Positions 33,713 through 42,845 of a DNA stretch of 64,000 nt are shown piece by piece. Within the stretch, counting starts at the first letter, position 1, and each line of letters begins with the position of its first letter. The DNA is taken from positions 62,001 to 126,000 of the forward strand of contig DATAGZ010000022.1 in NCBI GenBank assembly GCA_036263455.1, written 5' to 3'. A program made the position numbers and the translations under genes. Source of the stretch: DATAGZ01 sp036263455 (GTDB taxonomy: Bacteria; Pseudomonadota; Alphaproteobacteria; Dongiales; Dongiaceae). A model generated the notes under the pieces. That model saw nothing but the letters and a program-made list of their open reading frames with translations. It did no database searches and was not told the DNA's origin.

Positions 33713-34751
33713 CCTGGTCCCCCACCAGTCTGAGCAAGTCCGGCTGCTGGACATGTAGCGGAGGTATGAGTTCGAGATAATCGTAGGCCATGCGCGTCAG
33801 AAGACGCCCGCGTGGCGAACGCTGCAGGAAACCCTGCTGGATCAGGAATGGCTCGATGGCATCCTCGATCGTATCGCGTTGCTCCGAGAGCGCCGCAGCG
33901 AGCGTCTCCACGCCGACCGGTCCTCCGCCATATTTTTCGCCGATGGCCCGCAAATAGCGACGGTCCATGGCATCCAGGCCGCGCCCATCCACGTCCAGGC
34001 GCGTCAACGCCCGGTCGGCCAGTTCGGCATCCACCACCGGCGCATCGGCGATGACCGCGAAATCGCGAACCCGGCGCAGCAGCCGCCCGGCCACCCTGGG
34101 CGTGCCCCGCGCGCGCTTGGCGATTTCCGCGGCCCCGCTCTCGGCCATGGCGCAGCCCAGTACCCGCGCGCCGCGCTGGACGACCGCTTCAAGTTCGCGG
34201 GCCGAATAGAAATCGAGCCGCAACGGGATGCCGAAACGCTCGCGCAACGGCGTGGTCAGGAGGCCGAGCCTCGTGGTCGCGCCCACCAGCGTGAATTTTG
34301 GCAGATCGATGCGAACCGAGCGGGCCGCCGGCCCTTCGCCAATAATCAGATCGAGTTGGAAATCCTCCATGGCGGGATAAAGGATCTCCTCGACCGCCGG
34401 ATTGAGGCGGTGAATCTCATCGATGAACAGCACATCCCGCGGTTGCAGATTGGTGAGCAAGGCGGCCAGGTCGCCCGCCCGCGCGATCACCGGTCCTGAC
34501 GTGGCGCGAAATCCGACGCCGAGTTCGCGCGCGACAATCTGGGCAAGCGTCGTTTTGCCGAGCCCGGGCGGTCCGTGGAGCAGCACGTGGTCCAGCGCCT
34601 CGTCCCGCGCCCGCGCCGCCGCGATGAAAATCGCGAGATTCTCGCGCAGCTTCTGCTGACCGATGAATTCACCCAGCGCCAGCGGCCGTAGGCTGTGTTC
34701 CGAGCCGTCTTCGCCCTGGATCTGAGGCTCTATCACCCGCTCGTCGCTCAT
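33705..34751 (-). CDS. ruvB: Holliday junction branch-migration helicase RuvB
   Basis: RuvB is the AAA+ motor of the RuvAB branch-migration complex in homologous recombination. The 348-aa protein has Walker A HGPPGLGKTTLAQIVA, Walker B VLFIDEIHRL, sensor region VGATTRLGLLTTPLRERFG, and a C-terminal winged helix with GGPVGVETLAAALSEQRDTIEDAIEP. It overlaps ruvA by 4 bp and ybgC by 8 bp. No LexA box was found ahead of this run. Confidence 0.97.
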   Translation of the reverse strand: MSDERVIEPQIQGEDGSEHSLRPLALGEFIGQQKLRENLAIFIAAARARDEALDHVLLHGPPGLGKTTLAQIVARELGVGFRATSGPVIARAGDLAALLTNLQPRDVLFIDEIHRLNPAVEEILYPAMEDFQLDLIIGEGPAARSVRIDLPKFTLVGATTRLGLLTTPLRERFGIPLRLDFYSARELEAVVQRGARVLGCAMAESGAAEIAKRARGTPRVAGRLLRRVRDFAVIADAPVVDAELADRALTRLDVDGRGLDAMDRRYLRAIGEKYGGGPVGVETLAAALSEQRDTIEDAIEPFLIQQGFLQRSPRGRLLTRMAYDYLELIPPLHVQQPDLLRLVGDQDV

Positions 34752-35332
34752 CGCGCCAATTCCCTTAGGCCAGCCTTGACCAGCGCCTCGACCGTACCAT
34801 CCGTCTCAGCGGAGACGCGCGCGAGCGCGCGTTCTGCCTCGGCGGGCTTGAAGCCGAGACCGATCATGGCGGCGAGCGCATCCCGATTGGCGGAAGGCAC
34901 TTCCCGCACCGGAACCGCGACGGAGAAGTCGCCTGCCGGGATTTTATCCTTCAGCTCGGCCACGATCCGCGCGGCGAGCTTGGCCCCTACTCCATTCGCG
35001 CGGGCGACCATCCCTTTATCCTGCCCGGCAACCGCCTGGGCAAGCTCTTCGGGGGAGAGCGTACCCAATATGGCGAGCGCCACCTTGGCACCCACGCCCT
35101 GCACCGTCAGCAGACGCCGGAACCATCCTTGCTCGCCCGCCGTGCGAAAACCGATCAAGCGGATGTCGTTTTCACGAACCAAAGTCTCGACGAAGAATAC
35201 CTGCTCGCTGCCGCGCATGGTGTCCTGCAGCGTCTTCGCTCCCACCGACAAAGCATACCCCACGCCATTGACGTCGAGGATGCAGCCCTCGTCAGAAATA
35301 TCCTCGACGATGCCACGCAATCGCCCGATCAT
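34748..35332 (-). CDS. ruvA: Holliday junction protein RuvA
   Basis: RuvA tetramers hold the four-way junction and load RuvB. The 194-aa protein starts MIGRLRGIVEDISDEGCILD. It has the OB domain, then helix-hairpin-helix motifs (LLTVQGVGAKVALAILGTL and GVGAKLAARIVAELKDK), and a short C-terminal domain III joined by a flexible linker. A longer frame upstream to 35920 is a shadow of ruvC. It overlaps ruvC by 4 bp. Confidence 0.96.
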   Translation of the reverse strand: MIGRLRGIVEDISDEGCILDVNGVGYALSVGAKTLQDTMRGSEQVFFVETLVRENDIRLIGFRTAGEQGWFRRLLTVQGVGAKVALAILGTLSPEELAQAVAGQDKGMVARANGVGAKLAARIVAELKDKIPAGDFSVAVPVREVPSANRDALAAMIGLGFKPAEAERALARVSAETDGTVEALVKAGLRELAR

Positions 35333-35841
35333 CGCCGCATCTCGCGAAAATCCTTGGCGCCCCAGCGCGAGAGTGACGCGGCGTGATGCGCATGGCAGAT
35401 CGCCACGGCCAGGGCATCGGCGGCATCCGGACTCTCCGCCGCGCTCGCGGGAAGCAGACGCCGCACCATCATCTGGATTTGCTGCTTGTCGGCATGTCCC
35501 GCGCCCACGACGGATTTTTTCACGAGGTTGGCGGGATATTCCGCGACCTCGATACCGCTCAAGGCCGGAACGAGAAGCGCCACGCCGCGGGCGACGCCGA
35601 GCTTCAGTGTCGAAACCGGATTCTTGTTCACAAAAGTCTCCTCCACTGCCGCTTCCTCGGGCGCGAAAGCATCGATGACCTTTTGCAATCCATCGTGCAG
35701 TTCGACCAGCCGGCGAGCGAGCGGGAGCGCAGTCGTCGAATGGACCGTGCCTGCCGCGAGGAAATGCAGACGCGAGCCCTGGACATCGATCATTCCCCAG
35801 CCGGTATGCTGCAATCCCGGATCGAGACCCAAAATCCTCAT
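35329..35841 (-). CDS. ruvC: Crossover junction endonuclease RuvC
   Basis: RuvC cuts Holliday junctions symmetrically. The 170-aa RNase H-fold protein has the catalytic Asp in MRILGLDPGLQHTGWG, Glu in VEETFVNKNPVSTLKLG, and the C-terminal acidic pair in DAADALAVAICHAHH. It overlaps yebC and ruvA by 4 bp each, forming the conserved yebC-ruvCAB block. Confidence 0.97.
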   Translation of the reverse strand: MRILGLDPGLQHTGWGMIDVQGSRLHFLAAGTVHSTTALPLARRLVELHDGLQKVIDAFAPEEAAVEETFVNKNPVSTLKLGVARGVALLVPALSGIEVAEYPANLVKKSVVGAGHADKQQIQMMVRRLLPASAAESPDAADALAVAICHAHHAASLSRWGAKDFREMRR

Positions 35842-36584
35842 CCCAGTTTCGCCATGAGGTCTTCGGGAATATCGAAATTGGCGAAGACGCGCTGTATGTC
35901 GTCGTTATCTTCGAGCGCATCGATGAGCTTGAGGACCGAGAGCGCCGCTTCGCCTTCCAGCGCCGTCTGGGTCAGGGGACGCCATTGCAGAACAGCCTCC
36001 TTGGCCGCGCCGAAGTCGCGTTCCAGTGCATCGCGGACCTGGGCGAAATCGGTTGGCGCCGCCACGATCTCATGATGCAGCGTCGTACTTTCGACGTTCT
36101 CCGCTCCGGCCAGCAAAGCGGCTTCGAACATCTTGTCGGCGCTTGCAATGTTTGCCGGGTAGACGATCACGCCCTTATGCGCGAAAAGATACGCGACGGA
36201 GTTCGTTTCGCCGAGATTACCACCCGCCTTGGCGAAGATCGATCGGATCTCGGACGCGGTCCGGTTGCGGTTGTCGGTCAGGGCCTCGATGATCACGGCA
36301 ATGCCGTGGGGACCGAACCCCTCATACCGCACTTCCTCATATTGGGTATCGTCTTCACCCCCGCTGCCGCGCCGAATGGCGCGCTCCATCGTATCCTTGG
36401 GCATGTTCGCCTCGCGAGCGGCGATCATGGCCGCCCGCAGGCGCGGGTTGGCGTTGGGATCGGCGAGGCCCGTCTTGGCCGCGACGGTCAGTTCGCGAAT
36501 GATCTTGGTGAATGCCTTGGCGCGTTTCGCATCCTGAGCACCCTTGCGATACATGATGTTTTTAAATTGTGAATGACCAGCCAT
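35838..36584 (-). CDS. yebC: YebC/PmpR family DNA-binding regulator
   Basis: YebC family proteins have been described both as transcription regulators and, for some members, as factors that help ribosomes through difficult peptide stretches. The 248-aa protein starts MAGHSQFKNIMYRKGAQDAK. Most homologues have 'HSKWANI' here, so the SQFKN form is common only in parts of alphaproteobacteria. It has GVVKGGSG-equivalent RGSGGEDDTQYEEVRYEGFGP and the family tail LEDNDDIQRVFANFDIPED. The frame opens 18 codons earlier, but the family start is clear. It leads the ruvCAB-tol run. Confidence 0.93.
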   Translation of the reverse strand: MAGHSQFKNIMYRKGAQDAKRAKAFTKIIRELTVAAKTGLADPNANPRLRAAMIAAREANMPKDTMERAIRRGSGGEDDTQYEEVRYEGFGPHGIAVIIEALTDNRNRTASEIRSIFAKAGGNLGETNSVAYLFAHKGVIVYPANIASADKMFEAALLAGAENVESTTLHHEIVAAPTDFAQVRDALERDFGAAKEAVLQWRPLTQTALEGEAALSVLKLIDALEDNDDIQRVFANFDIPEDLMAKLG

Positions 36585-36740
36585 CTCTTGCCTGCGCCGT
36601 GCCGCGTTTATTGAAGGAATGTGGCACGAATGCGGCAATGTAGCACGATTCGCCGGCCGTCAAAGAGCATCGACGGAACATAAGCCACCCTTCACACCTT
36701 ATTTACGGGTACTTGCCATCATACTTCCAAGGAGACCGCC

Positions 36741-36995
36741 ATGCGCCGTGACATTCACCCTCTCGAACAGCCGACGCTTGCAGACGCCTATCACGCGGAA
36801 ATCGCCCGCTTAAGCGGCGAAGTCTACGGCGCCGCACAGAAAATGGCGCTGAGCGGCATCCAGGGTATGCTAGCGATGGCCCGGTGCGAATCCGGCAATG
36901 CGCGGGACGCGCAAAGGCTGGCTGACGCTACTGTCAGCCGCGCCGAGATGCTTCAGAAGGAAGTGGAGCGGTTTTTCTCCGATTGTCACGGCTGA
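36741..36995 (+). CDS. Small helical protein of unknown function
   Basis: This 84-aa gene has an excellent ribosome site (AAGGAG at 36729-36734, 6 bp before the ATG). It fills a gap between divergent yebC and convergent mfd, ending immediately before the mfd stop. The protein appears all-helical, with no signal peptide or membrane helix. It has an Ala/Met-rich middle (AAQKMALSGIQGMLAMARC), a charged C-terminal helix (RAEMLQKEVERFFSDCHG), and two Cys at about residues 49 and 82. I do not recognise the family. Codon use resembles the neighbours. The Shine-Dalgarno and spacing are the main evidence that it is real. Confidence 0.65.
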   Translation: MRRDIHPLEQPTLADAYHAEIARLSGEVYGAAQKMALSGIQGMLAMARCESGNARDAQRLADATVSRAEMLQKEVERFFSDCHG

Positions 36996-39900
36996 TCACT
37001 GCGCTAGGTCGGCGAGATCGCGGACGAGATCGCGTGCCCCCAAGGCGCGATTTTCGTCCTCCTGCCAGTCCGCCTGGCACGTGAGCCGCTGGTCGGGCCG
37101 GACCATCCATGCCCCCCGCTGGCGTGCGATCAGGGCGATCAACGCCTCGGGTCGCGGAAAGCGGTTGTTGCGGAAGGCGACAGTGGCGCCGCGCGGCCCG
37201 GCATCGATCTTCTCGATATTAGCCTTGCGACAAAGAATTTTAATCTCGACCACGGTAAGCAGATTACGGAAAGGCGCCGGCATGATTCCGAAGCGGTCGA
37301 TCATCTCCGCCGCGAAATTATCCAGTTCTTCTCGCGCCGCAATCTCTCCCAGGCGGCGATAGAGGCCCAGCCGCAAGGTCGCATCGGGGACGTAATCATC
37401 GGGGATCATGACCGCCATCCCTAGATTGATCTGCGGCGACCATGATTGCACGATGGGACGATTCTGCGCGGTCGCGACGGCTTCTTGAAGCAGGTGCTGA
37501 TAAAGTTCGACACCCACCTCGCGTACCTGGCCCGACTGTTCCTCGCCCAGAAGATTACCCGCGCCGCGTATGTCCATGTCCTGTGTTGCCAGCGTGAATC
37601 CGGCACCCAGCTGGTCCAGTGACTGCATGACCTCGAGTCGTTTGCGCGCGGTCTCGGTGAGAAGCTTGCCGTTGGGCACCGTTAGATAACAATGCGCGCG
37701 CAGCTTGGAGCGACCAATGCGCCCACGCAGTTGATAAAGCTGCGCCAAGCCCAAAATGTCGGCGCGGTGGATGATCATCGTGTTGGCGCGCGGAATATCG
37801 AGACCTGATTCCACGATATTGGTCGAGAGTAGAATATCGTACGCGCCATCGTAAAAAGCATTCATGGCCTTTTCGAGTTGAGTGGGCGCCATCTGTCCAT
37901 GCGCAACCACCACTTTCAGGTCTGGCACGAGCGTGCGCAGCTGTTCGTGAACACGGTCGAGATCCTCGATGCGCGGACAGACATAGAAGATTTGCCCACC
38001 CCTGAAATGTTCACGCATCATCGCCTCGCGGAGGATTACCGGATCATAGGGCAAGGCAAAGGTGCGCACCGCCAGACGGTCGATCGGCGGGGTCGCGATC
38101 ACGCTCATATCCCTAAGCCCCGTCAAGGCCATCTGCAACGTGCGCGGAATGGGTGTGGCGCTGAGGGTGAGGACGTGGACACCCTCGCGCAGCTCCTTGA
38201 GGCGCTCCTTCTGCGCCACGCCAAAATGCTGTTCCTCATCGATGATGACCAACCCCAGCCGGGAGAAGGCGATATCCTTGGCGAGCAGCGCGTGAGTGCC
38301 CACTACGATATCCAGGCGGCCTTCCGCCAGTTCCTGCTTGATGCGCTTGACTTCGGCAGACTTTGTCAGGCGCGACAGCACGCCGATCCGCACCGGGAAG
38401 GACCGGAATCGCTCGGCGAAAGTCGCGTGATGCTGGCGCGCGAGCAACGTGGTGGGAGCGATGAGCGCCACCTGCTTGCCCGAGAGGGCCGCCACGAAGG
38501 CGGCGCGTAGGGCAACCTCGGTCTTACCGAAGCCGACATCGCCGCATACCAGGCGATCCATCGGCCGGCCGCTGTGAAGATCATTAAGGACGTCCTCGAT
38601 CGCCCGCTCCTGGTCCTCGGTCTCGGCATAGGGAAAGCCCGCGCAGAATTCGTCGTAGGCGCCGGGCGGAACGGCAAGCGGCTCGAACTGGGCGCGCACG
38701 CGCGCCGCTGCGGTGCGGATGAGCTGTTCGGCGATTTCACGGACCCGCTTGCGCACCCGCGCCTTGCGCGCCTGCCACGCCGTGCTGCCGAGCTTGTCGA
38801 GCTCGATCGCGGCCTCTTCCCCGCCATAGCGCGATAGGATGTCGATATTCTCGACCGGGACATAGAGTTTGTCCCCACCGTGATAGATGAGCTTGACGCA
38901 GCCGTGGGGCGCGCCGCCGACATCCAGCGTCTCCAGCCCCTCATAGCGGCCCACGCCATGTTCCTCATGCACGACGAAGTCGCCAAACTCGAACTGGGCG
39001 AGATCGGCTAGCAGCGCCGCGCCGGCGCGCCGTGGCCGGGCGCGGCCGCGATCCAGCCGGTCGCCGAGCAGATCCTGATCCGTCAACAGCCATAACCGGT
39101 TGCCCCGCACATCTCCGATAAAGCCACGTTGCAGCGGCAGCACGGCACGGCAGAATATGCCGGATGGAACGCGCCCCAGCTCCTCGCCATCCTCGATTAT
39201 CTGCTGGGTGTCGAGCCCATGCTCCTTGAGAAGCTGGCCCAACCGTTCCACGGCGCCAAAAGACGAGGCGGTGAGCAGGACACGTATGCCTTCTCCTATC
39301 CGTGCGCGGATGCGCCTGACCGCTTCTTCATAGAGGTGGAGATCGGGGGTATGGCGCACGGGCGCGAAATCCTCGCCATAGGCCGCCCCCGCATCGATGA
39401 CCGGCTCCGCTGCCACCGCGGCGGGATGGAAAGTGAAGCTTTGGCGTGCCTGTACCAGAGTTTGATATTCCTTATCGGTTAGATAAAGCCGCTCTGGCGG
39501 CAGTGGCCGATACGGGGGTGCATTGAGCTCCTTTGCCGAGACGCGCAGCTCCTCCCGCGCCCGATAGAAATCCTGAATGGTCTCGTGGCGATTTTTCATC
39601 GCCTGCTCGGCATGGTGACCGAATGCTAGGACGGCTTGCGGCAGATAGGCGCCCAGATGGGTCAGATCTGACCGAAAAAGCGGCAGCCAATGTTCCATCC
39701 CGGCAAAACGCCGCCCGGCGCTGATCGCTTCATAAAGTGGGTCGTCATCCACCGTTCCGAAAAGGGCGCGGTACTGCGTGCGGAACGAGGCTATGGTTTC
39801 CGCATTGAATTCGAGTTCGCTCGCCGGGAGAATGAGGACATCCTCCTGAGGATCCTGGCTGCGCTGGGTCGAAGGATCGAAGGCGCGCAGACTCTCGATA

Positions 39901-40448
39901 TCATCACCGAAATAGTCGAGCCGGACCGGCAGGGTTTTTCCCGGCGCAAAGAAGTCGATGATCCCGCCACGCTGCGCGAAATCGCCGGGCTCGTTCACGA
40001 CTGCTGTTTCGCGATAGCCTTGGGCAATCAAGGTCTGGCGCAACCGTTCCGGCGGCACCGTCATCCCAGGCCTGATGCTGAGCGCGGCCGTTCGGATCCA
40101 CTCCGGCGGCGGCACACGCTGAAGCATTGCCGCAACGGTGGTGAGCAGGAGAAGGCCGCTCTGCGCCTCATGCCCGGCCAATTCATGCAGGACACCAAGA
40201 CGCGCAGCCATGATATCGGAATGCGGCGACGCTCGGTCGTAAGGAAGGCAGTCCCATGCCGGAAAGGCAAGGACGGTCAGCGACGGCGCAAAGAACCGGC
40301 AGGCCGCTTCGAGGCGGCGCATCGCCTGGTCATCCTCGGCGATAAACAGCACGTTTCTATCGCGCGCGAGTTCGCCAAGCAGGACCGGCACGTAGCTGTC
40401 CGGTGCACGAGCGACGACGGCGGCACGTTGGGGGATCGCGTCAAACAT
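36996..40448 (-). CDS. mfd: Transcription-repair coupling factor
   Basis: Mfd pushes stalled RNA polymerase off lesions and recruits UvrA. The 1150-aa protein has the full layout. The UvrB-homology N-terminus is followed by the RNA-polymerase-interacting (CarD-like) domain (DFVVHEEHGVGRYEGLETL, about residue 490). The translocase has Walker A CGDVGFGKTEVALRAAF, DEEQHFG, LSATPIPRTLQMALTG and IVESGLDIPRANTMIIHRAD, then the TRCF C-terminal domain (from about 990). It overlaps sdhE by 8 bp. It ends directly against the small gene on the other strand. Confidence 0.97.
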   Translation of the reverse strand: MFDAIPQRAAVVARAPDSYVPVLLGELARDRNVLFIAEDDQAMRRLEAACRFFAPSLTVLAFPAWDCLPYDRASPHSDIMAARLGVLHELAGHEAQSGLLLLTTVAAMLQRVPPPEWIRTAALSIRPGMTVPPERLRQTLIAQGYRETAVVNEPGDFAQRGGIIDFFAPGKTLPVRLDYFGDDIESLRAFDPSTQRSQDPQEDVLILPASELEFNAETIASFRTQYRALFGTVDDDPLYEAISAGRRFAGMEHWLPLFRSDLTHLGAYLPQAVLAFGHHAEQAMKNRHETIQDFYRAREELRVSAKELNAPPYRPLPPERLYLTDKEYQTLVQARQSFTFHPAAVAAEPVIDAGAAYGEDFAPVRHTPDLHLYEEAVRRIRARIGEGIRVLLTASSFGAVERLGQLLKEHGLDTQQIIEDGEELGRVPSGIFCRAVLPLQRGFIGDVRGNRLWLLTDQDLLGDRLDRGRARPRRAGAALLADLAQFEFGDFVVHEEHGVGRYEGLETLDVGGAPHGCVKLIYHGGDKLYVPVENIDILSRYGGEEAAIELDKLGSTAWQARKARVRKRVREIAEQLIRTAAARVRAQFEPLAVPPGAYDEFCAGFPYAETEDQERAIEDVLNDLHSGRPMDRLVCGDVGFGKTEVALRAAFVAALSGKQVALIAPTTLLARQHHATFAERFRSFPVRIGVLSRLTKSAEVKRIKQELAEGRLDIVVGTHALLAKDIAFSRLGLVIIDEEQHFGVAQKERLKELREGVHVLTLSATPIPRTLQMALTGLRDMSVIATPPIDRLAVRTFALPYDPVILREAMMREHFRGGQIFYVCPRIEDLDRVHEQLRTLVPDLKVVVAHGQMAPTQLEKAMNAFYDGAYDILLSTNIVESGLDIPRANTMIIHRADILGLAQLYQLRGRIGRSKLRAHCYLTVPNGKLLTETARKRLEVMQSLDQLGAGFTLATQDMDIRGAGNLLGEEQSGQVREVGVELYQHLLQEAVATAQNRPIVQSWSPQINLGMAVMIPDDYVPDATLRLGLYRRLGEIAAREELDNFAAEMIDRFGIMPAPFRNLLTVVEIKILCRKANIEKIDAGPRGATVAFRNNRFPRPEALIALIARQRGAWMVRPDQRLTCQADWQEDENRALGARDLVRDLADLAQ

Positions 40449-40677
40449 TGCGGAGCTTATCGATCCAGGGCTGCAGAAGCGGCGGCGCTTCCTCGCCGCT
40501 CACGATCCAGGACAGAAGTTCCGGCTCGGGCATGTCGAGCAGCGCCCCGAAGGCGACAAGTTCCTTTTCGGTCATGCTTCCCACTTCCCGCCGAGCAAAA
40601 CGGCCAATGATGACGTCGAGTTCCTTCATGCCGCGGTGCGTGGCTCTATAAAGGAGGCGTTTGCGGTTTCCATCCAT
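40441..40677 (-). CDS. sdhE: FAD assembly factor SdhE
   Basis: SdhE (YgfY, Sdh5 family) promotes covalent attachment of FAD to succinate dehydrogenase. The 78-aa protein carries the diagnostic RGMKELD at residues 15-21 (family RGMxELD), preceded by RKRLLYRATH and followed by acidic and Pro-rich helices (PEPELLSWI). It overlaps the mfd start by 8 bp. recG is divergent. The sdhE-mfd-recG grouping is common in alphaproteobacteria. Confidence 0.95.
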   Translation of the reverse strand: MDGNRKRLLYRATHRGMKELDVIIGRFARREVGSMTEKELVAFGALLDMPEPELLSWIVSGEEAPPLLQPWIDKLRNV

Positions 40678-40736
40678 GCTTTTGTCCGAATCCGGGCACC
40701 GTTATACTGTGCCACGGCAAATCATCCAGAATATTC

Positions 40737-42818
40737 ATGCTGCGCCCGCCTAAACTTTTCCCCCTTTTTGCTGAAATCGTCTCCATCCCCGGGGTTGGGC
40801 CGCGTTTTGCGACGCTGTTTGCCAAGCTGAATATCAGCCGCATCGTGCATCTTCTTTGGCATCTCCCGATCAATTATGTAGATCGCCGCCCTGCTCCGCC
40901 GGTCGCCGAGGCCGAGCCAGGTAAGGTCGCGAGCTTCCTCCTCGATATCCACGCGCATCACCCCGCGCGGCGCGCGGGCCTGCCCTATCGCATTACCGCC
41001 GGCGACAAAAGCGGCAATATCGAACTCGTCTTTTTCAACGTGAAGGGAGATTATCTTCTCCGCCAGCTCCCGCCAGGCCAGCAACGCGCGGTAAGCGGCC
41101 GGGTGGAGCTGTTTCGCGGCGTTCCCTCCCTCGCCCACCCCGACATCGTGGCACCAGCCCAAGAGTTCGCCCAGATCCGCCGTATCGATCCCATTTATGG
41201 CGCGACCGCAGGATTGCCTCAGAAGGTAATCCGCAAGGCGGTGGCCGCCGCGCTCGACCGGTTGCCCGATCTCGCCGAATGGCTCGAGTCCGACGCGAAG
41301 GCGCGCCACAATTGGGATGAATGGCGCCACGCTCTTTTGTCGATTCATCGGCCGGAAAGTAGCGAGGATTGCGATCCCGTCTCGGCCGCCAGGAATCGCC
41401 TCGCCTATGATGAATTATTGGCGAGTCAAATGGCGCTGGCCTTGCTGCGGGAACAGCACCGCCACGTGCCTGGCCGCGCCGTGCGACCCACCCAGGAAAT
41501 ACAACGGAAGATCCGCGATACCCTCCCCTATCGCCTGACCCAGGCGCAGGAAAGCGCGCTCGCGGAAATCCTCGACGACCTTCAGGCGCCGCGCCGCATG
41601 GTGCGCCTCCTCCAAGGCGATGTGGGGAGCGGCAAGACCGTGGTCGCCGCTTTGGCGCTCGCCGCCGTCATCGAGGATAAAGGTCAGGGCGCTCTGCTTG
41701 CGCCGACCGACATACTGGCGCGCCAGCATTATGGGACGCTGGAACCGCTCATGGACAAGGCAAGCATAAGGACAATGCTCGTTACCGGACGCGAGCGCGG
41801 CACCAAGGCAGGCGAACAAACTCTTCATGCGTTGGCGAGCGGCACGGTCGATCTGATAGTCGGCACCCACGCCCTGCTGCAAGACGACGTCGCCTTCAAG
41901 GATCTGCGCCTCGCCATCATCGACGAGCAGCATCGTTTCGGGGTCGCCCAGCGTCTCGCTCTGGCCCGCAAGGGTGCTTCGGTCGACCTCCTGCTCATGA
42001 CGGCGACCCCTATACCGCGCACCTTGTTGATGGCGGCTTACGGCGATATCGACGTGTCGCGGATAGCCGAAAAGCCGGCCGGCCGGCAACCGATAGATAC
42101 GCGGCTTATCTCGCTTTCCCGTCTCGACAGTGTCATCGCAGGGCTTAAACGAGCCGTCCAAGCTGGGGCGCGTATTTATTGGGTATGCCCATTGGTCGAG
42201 GAATCCGACACGTTGGACCTTGCGGCGGCCAAGGACCGCTTCGAAACGTTGCGGCCGTATTTTCGGGCTGCCATCGTCCATGGCAAACAGAAGCCCGCCG
42301 AGCGGGACAGCGCCATCGCGGACTTCGCGGCGGGCCGAGTCGATCTCCTGGTCGCCACCACTGTCATCGAGGTTGGCGTCAATATCCCGGAAGCCACTGT
42401 CATGGTCGTGGAGCATGCCGAACGATTTGGCCTGGCGCAGCTTCACCAGCTACGCGGGCGGATCGGCAGGGGCAGCGATAAGTCCACCTGCCTGCTTCTC
42501 TATCAGGAGCCGTTGAATGCCGTGGCGTCGGCGCGGCTCTCGGTTCTGCGGGAAAGCGACGATGGGTTCCGCATCGCCGAGGAGGACCTCCGGTTGCGCG
42601 GCGGCGGCGAAGTGCTCGGGCACCGCCAGAGCGGCTTACCGGTTTTCCGCCTGGCGGACCTCGCGCTCCACGGCGACCTTCTTACTCAGGCGCAAAGCGA
42701 GGCGCATCTGCTGGCGAGGCAGAATCCGCGGCTGACCGGTATTCGCGGCGAGGCGCTGCGCCACCTTCTCTATCTATTTGAACGGGACGAGGCCATTCGC
42801 ACGCTCCATGCAGGCTGA
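40737..42818 (+). CDS. recG: ATP-dependent DNA helicase RecG
   Basis: RecG remodels stalled replication forks and R-loops. The 693-aa protein has the wedge/OB domain at the N-terminus (IPGVGPRFATLFAKL then the YVDRR motif). The helicase core has LQGDVGSGKTVVAALAL, IIDEQHRFGVAQR (DEQH box), LLMTATPIPRTLLM, and VIEVGVNIPEATVMVVEHAERFGLAQLHQLRGRIGR in several blocks, then the TRG hairpin region. The start MLRPPKLFPLFAEI matches the family. It is divergent from sdhE with 59 bp between. Confidence 0.96.
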   Translation: MLRPPKLFPLFAEIVSIPGVGPRFATLFAKLNISRIVHLLWHLPINYVDRRPAPPVAEAEPGKVASFLLDIHAHHPARRAGLPYRITAGDKSGNIELVFFNVKGDYLLRQLPPGQQRAVSGRVELFRGVPSLAHPDIVAPAQEFAQIRRIDPIYGATAGLPQKVIRKAVAAALDRLPDLAEWLESDAKARHNWDEWRHALLSIHRPESSEDCDPVSAARNRLAYDELLASQMALALLREQHRHVPGRAVRPTQEIQRKIRDTLPYRLTQAQESALAEILDDLQAPRRMVRLLQGDVGSGKTVVAALALAAVIEDKGQGALLAPTDILARQHYGTLEPLMDKASIRTMLVTGRERGTKAGEQTLHALASGTVDLIVGTHALLQDDVAFKDLRLAIIDEQHRFGVAQRLALARKGASVDLLLMTATPIPRTLLMAAYGDIDVSRIAEKPAGRQPIDTRLISLSRLDSVIAGLKRAVQAGARIYWVCPLVEESDTLDLAAAKDRFETLRPYFRAAIVHGKQKPAERDSAIADFAAGRVDLLVATTVIEVGVNIPEATVMVVEHAERFGLAQLHQLRGRIGRGSDKSTCLLLYQEPLNAVASARLSVLRESDDGFRIAEEDLRLRGGGEVLGHRQSGLPVFRLADLALHGDLLTQAQSEAHLLARQNPRLTGIRGEALRHLLYLFERDEAIRTLHAG

Positions 42819-42845
42819 GGCCGACTGAGCCGCCCAGGCCGATCG

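Noticed and set aside
35333..35920. Long N-terminal extension of ruvA
   Set aside because: It lies in a different frame over ruvC and is unlike any RuvA; the family start MIGRLRG is at 35332.
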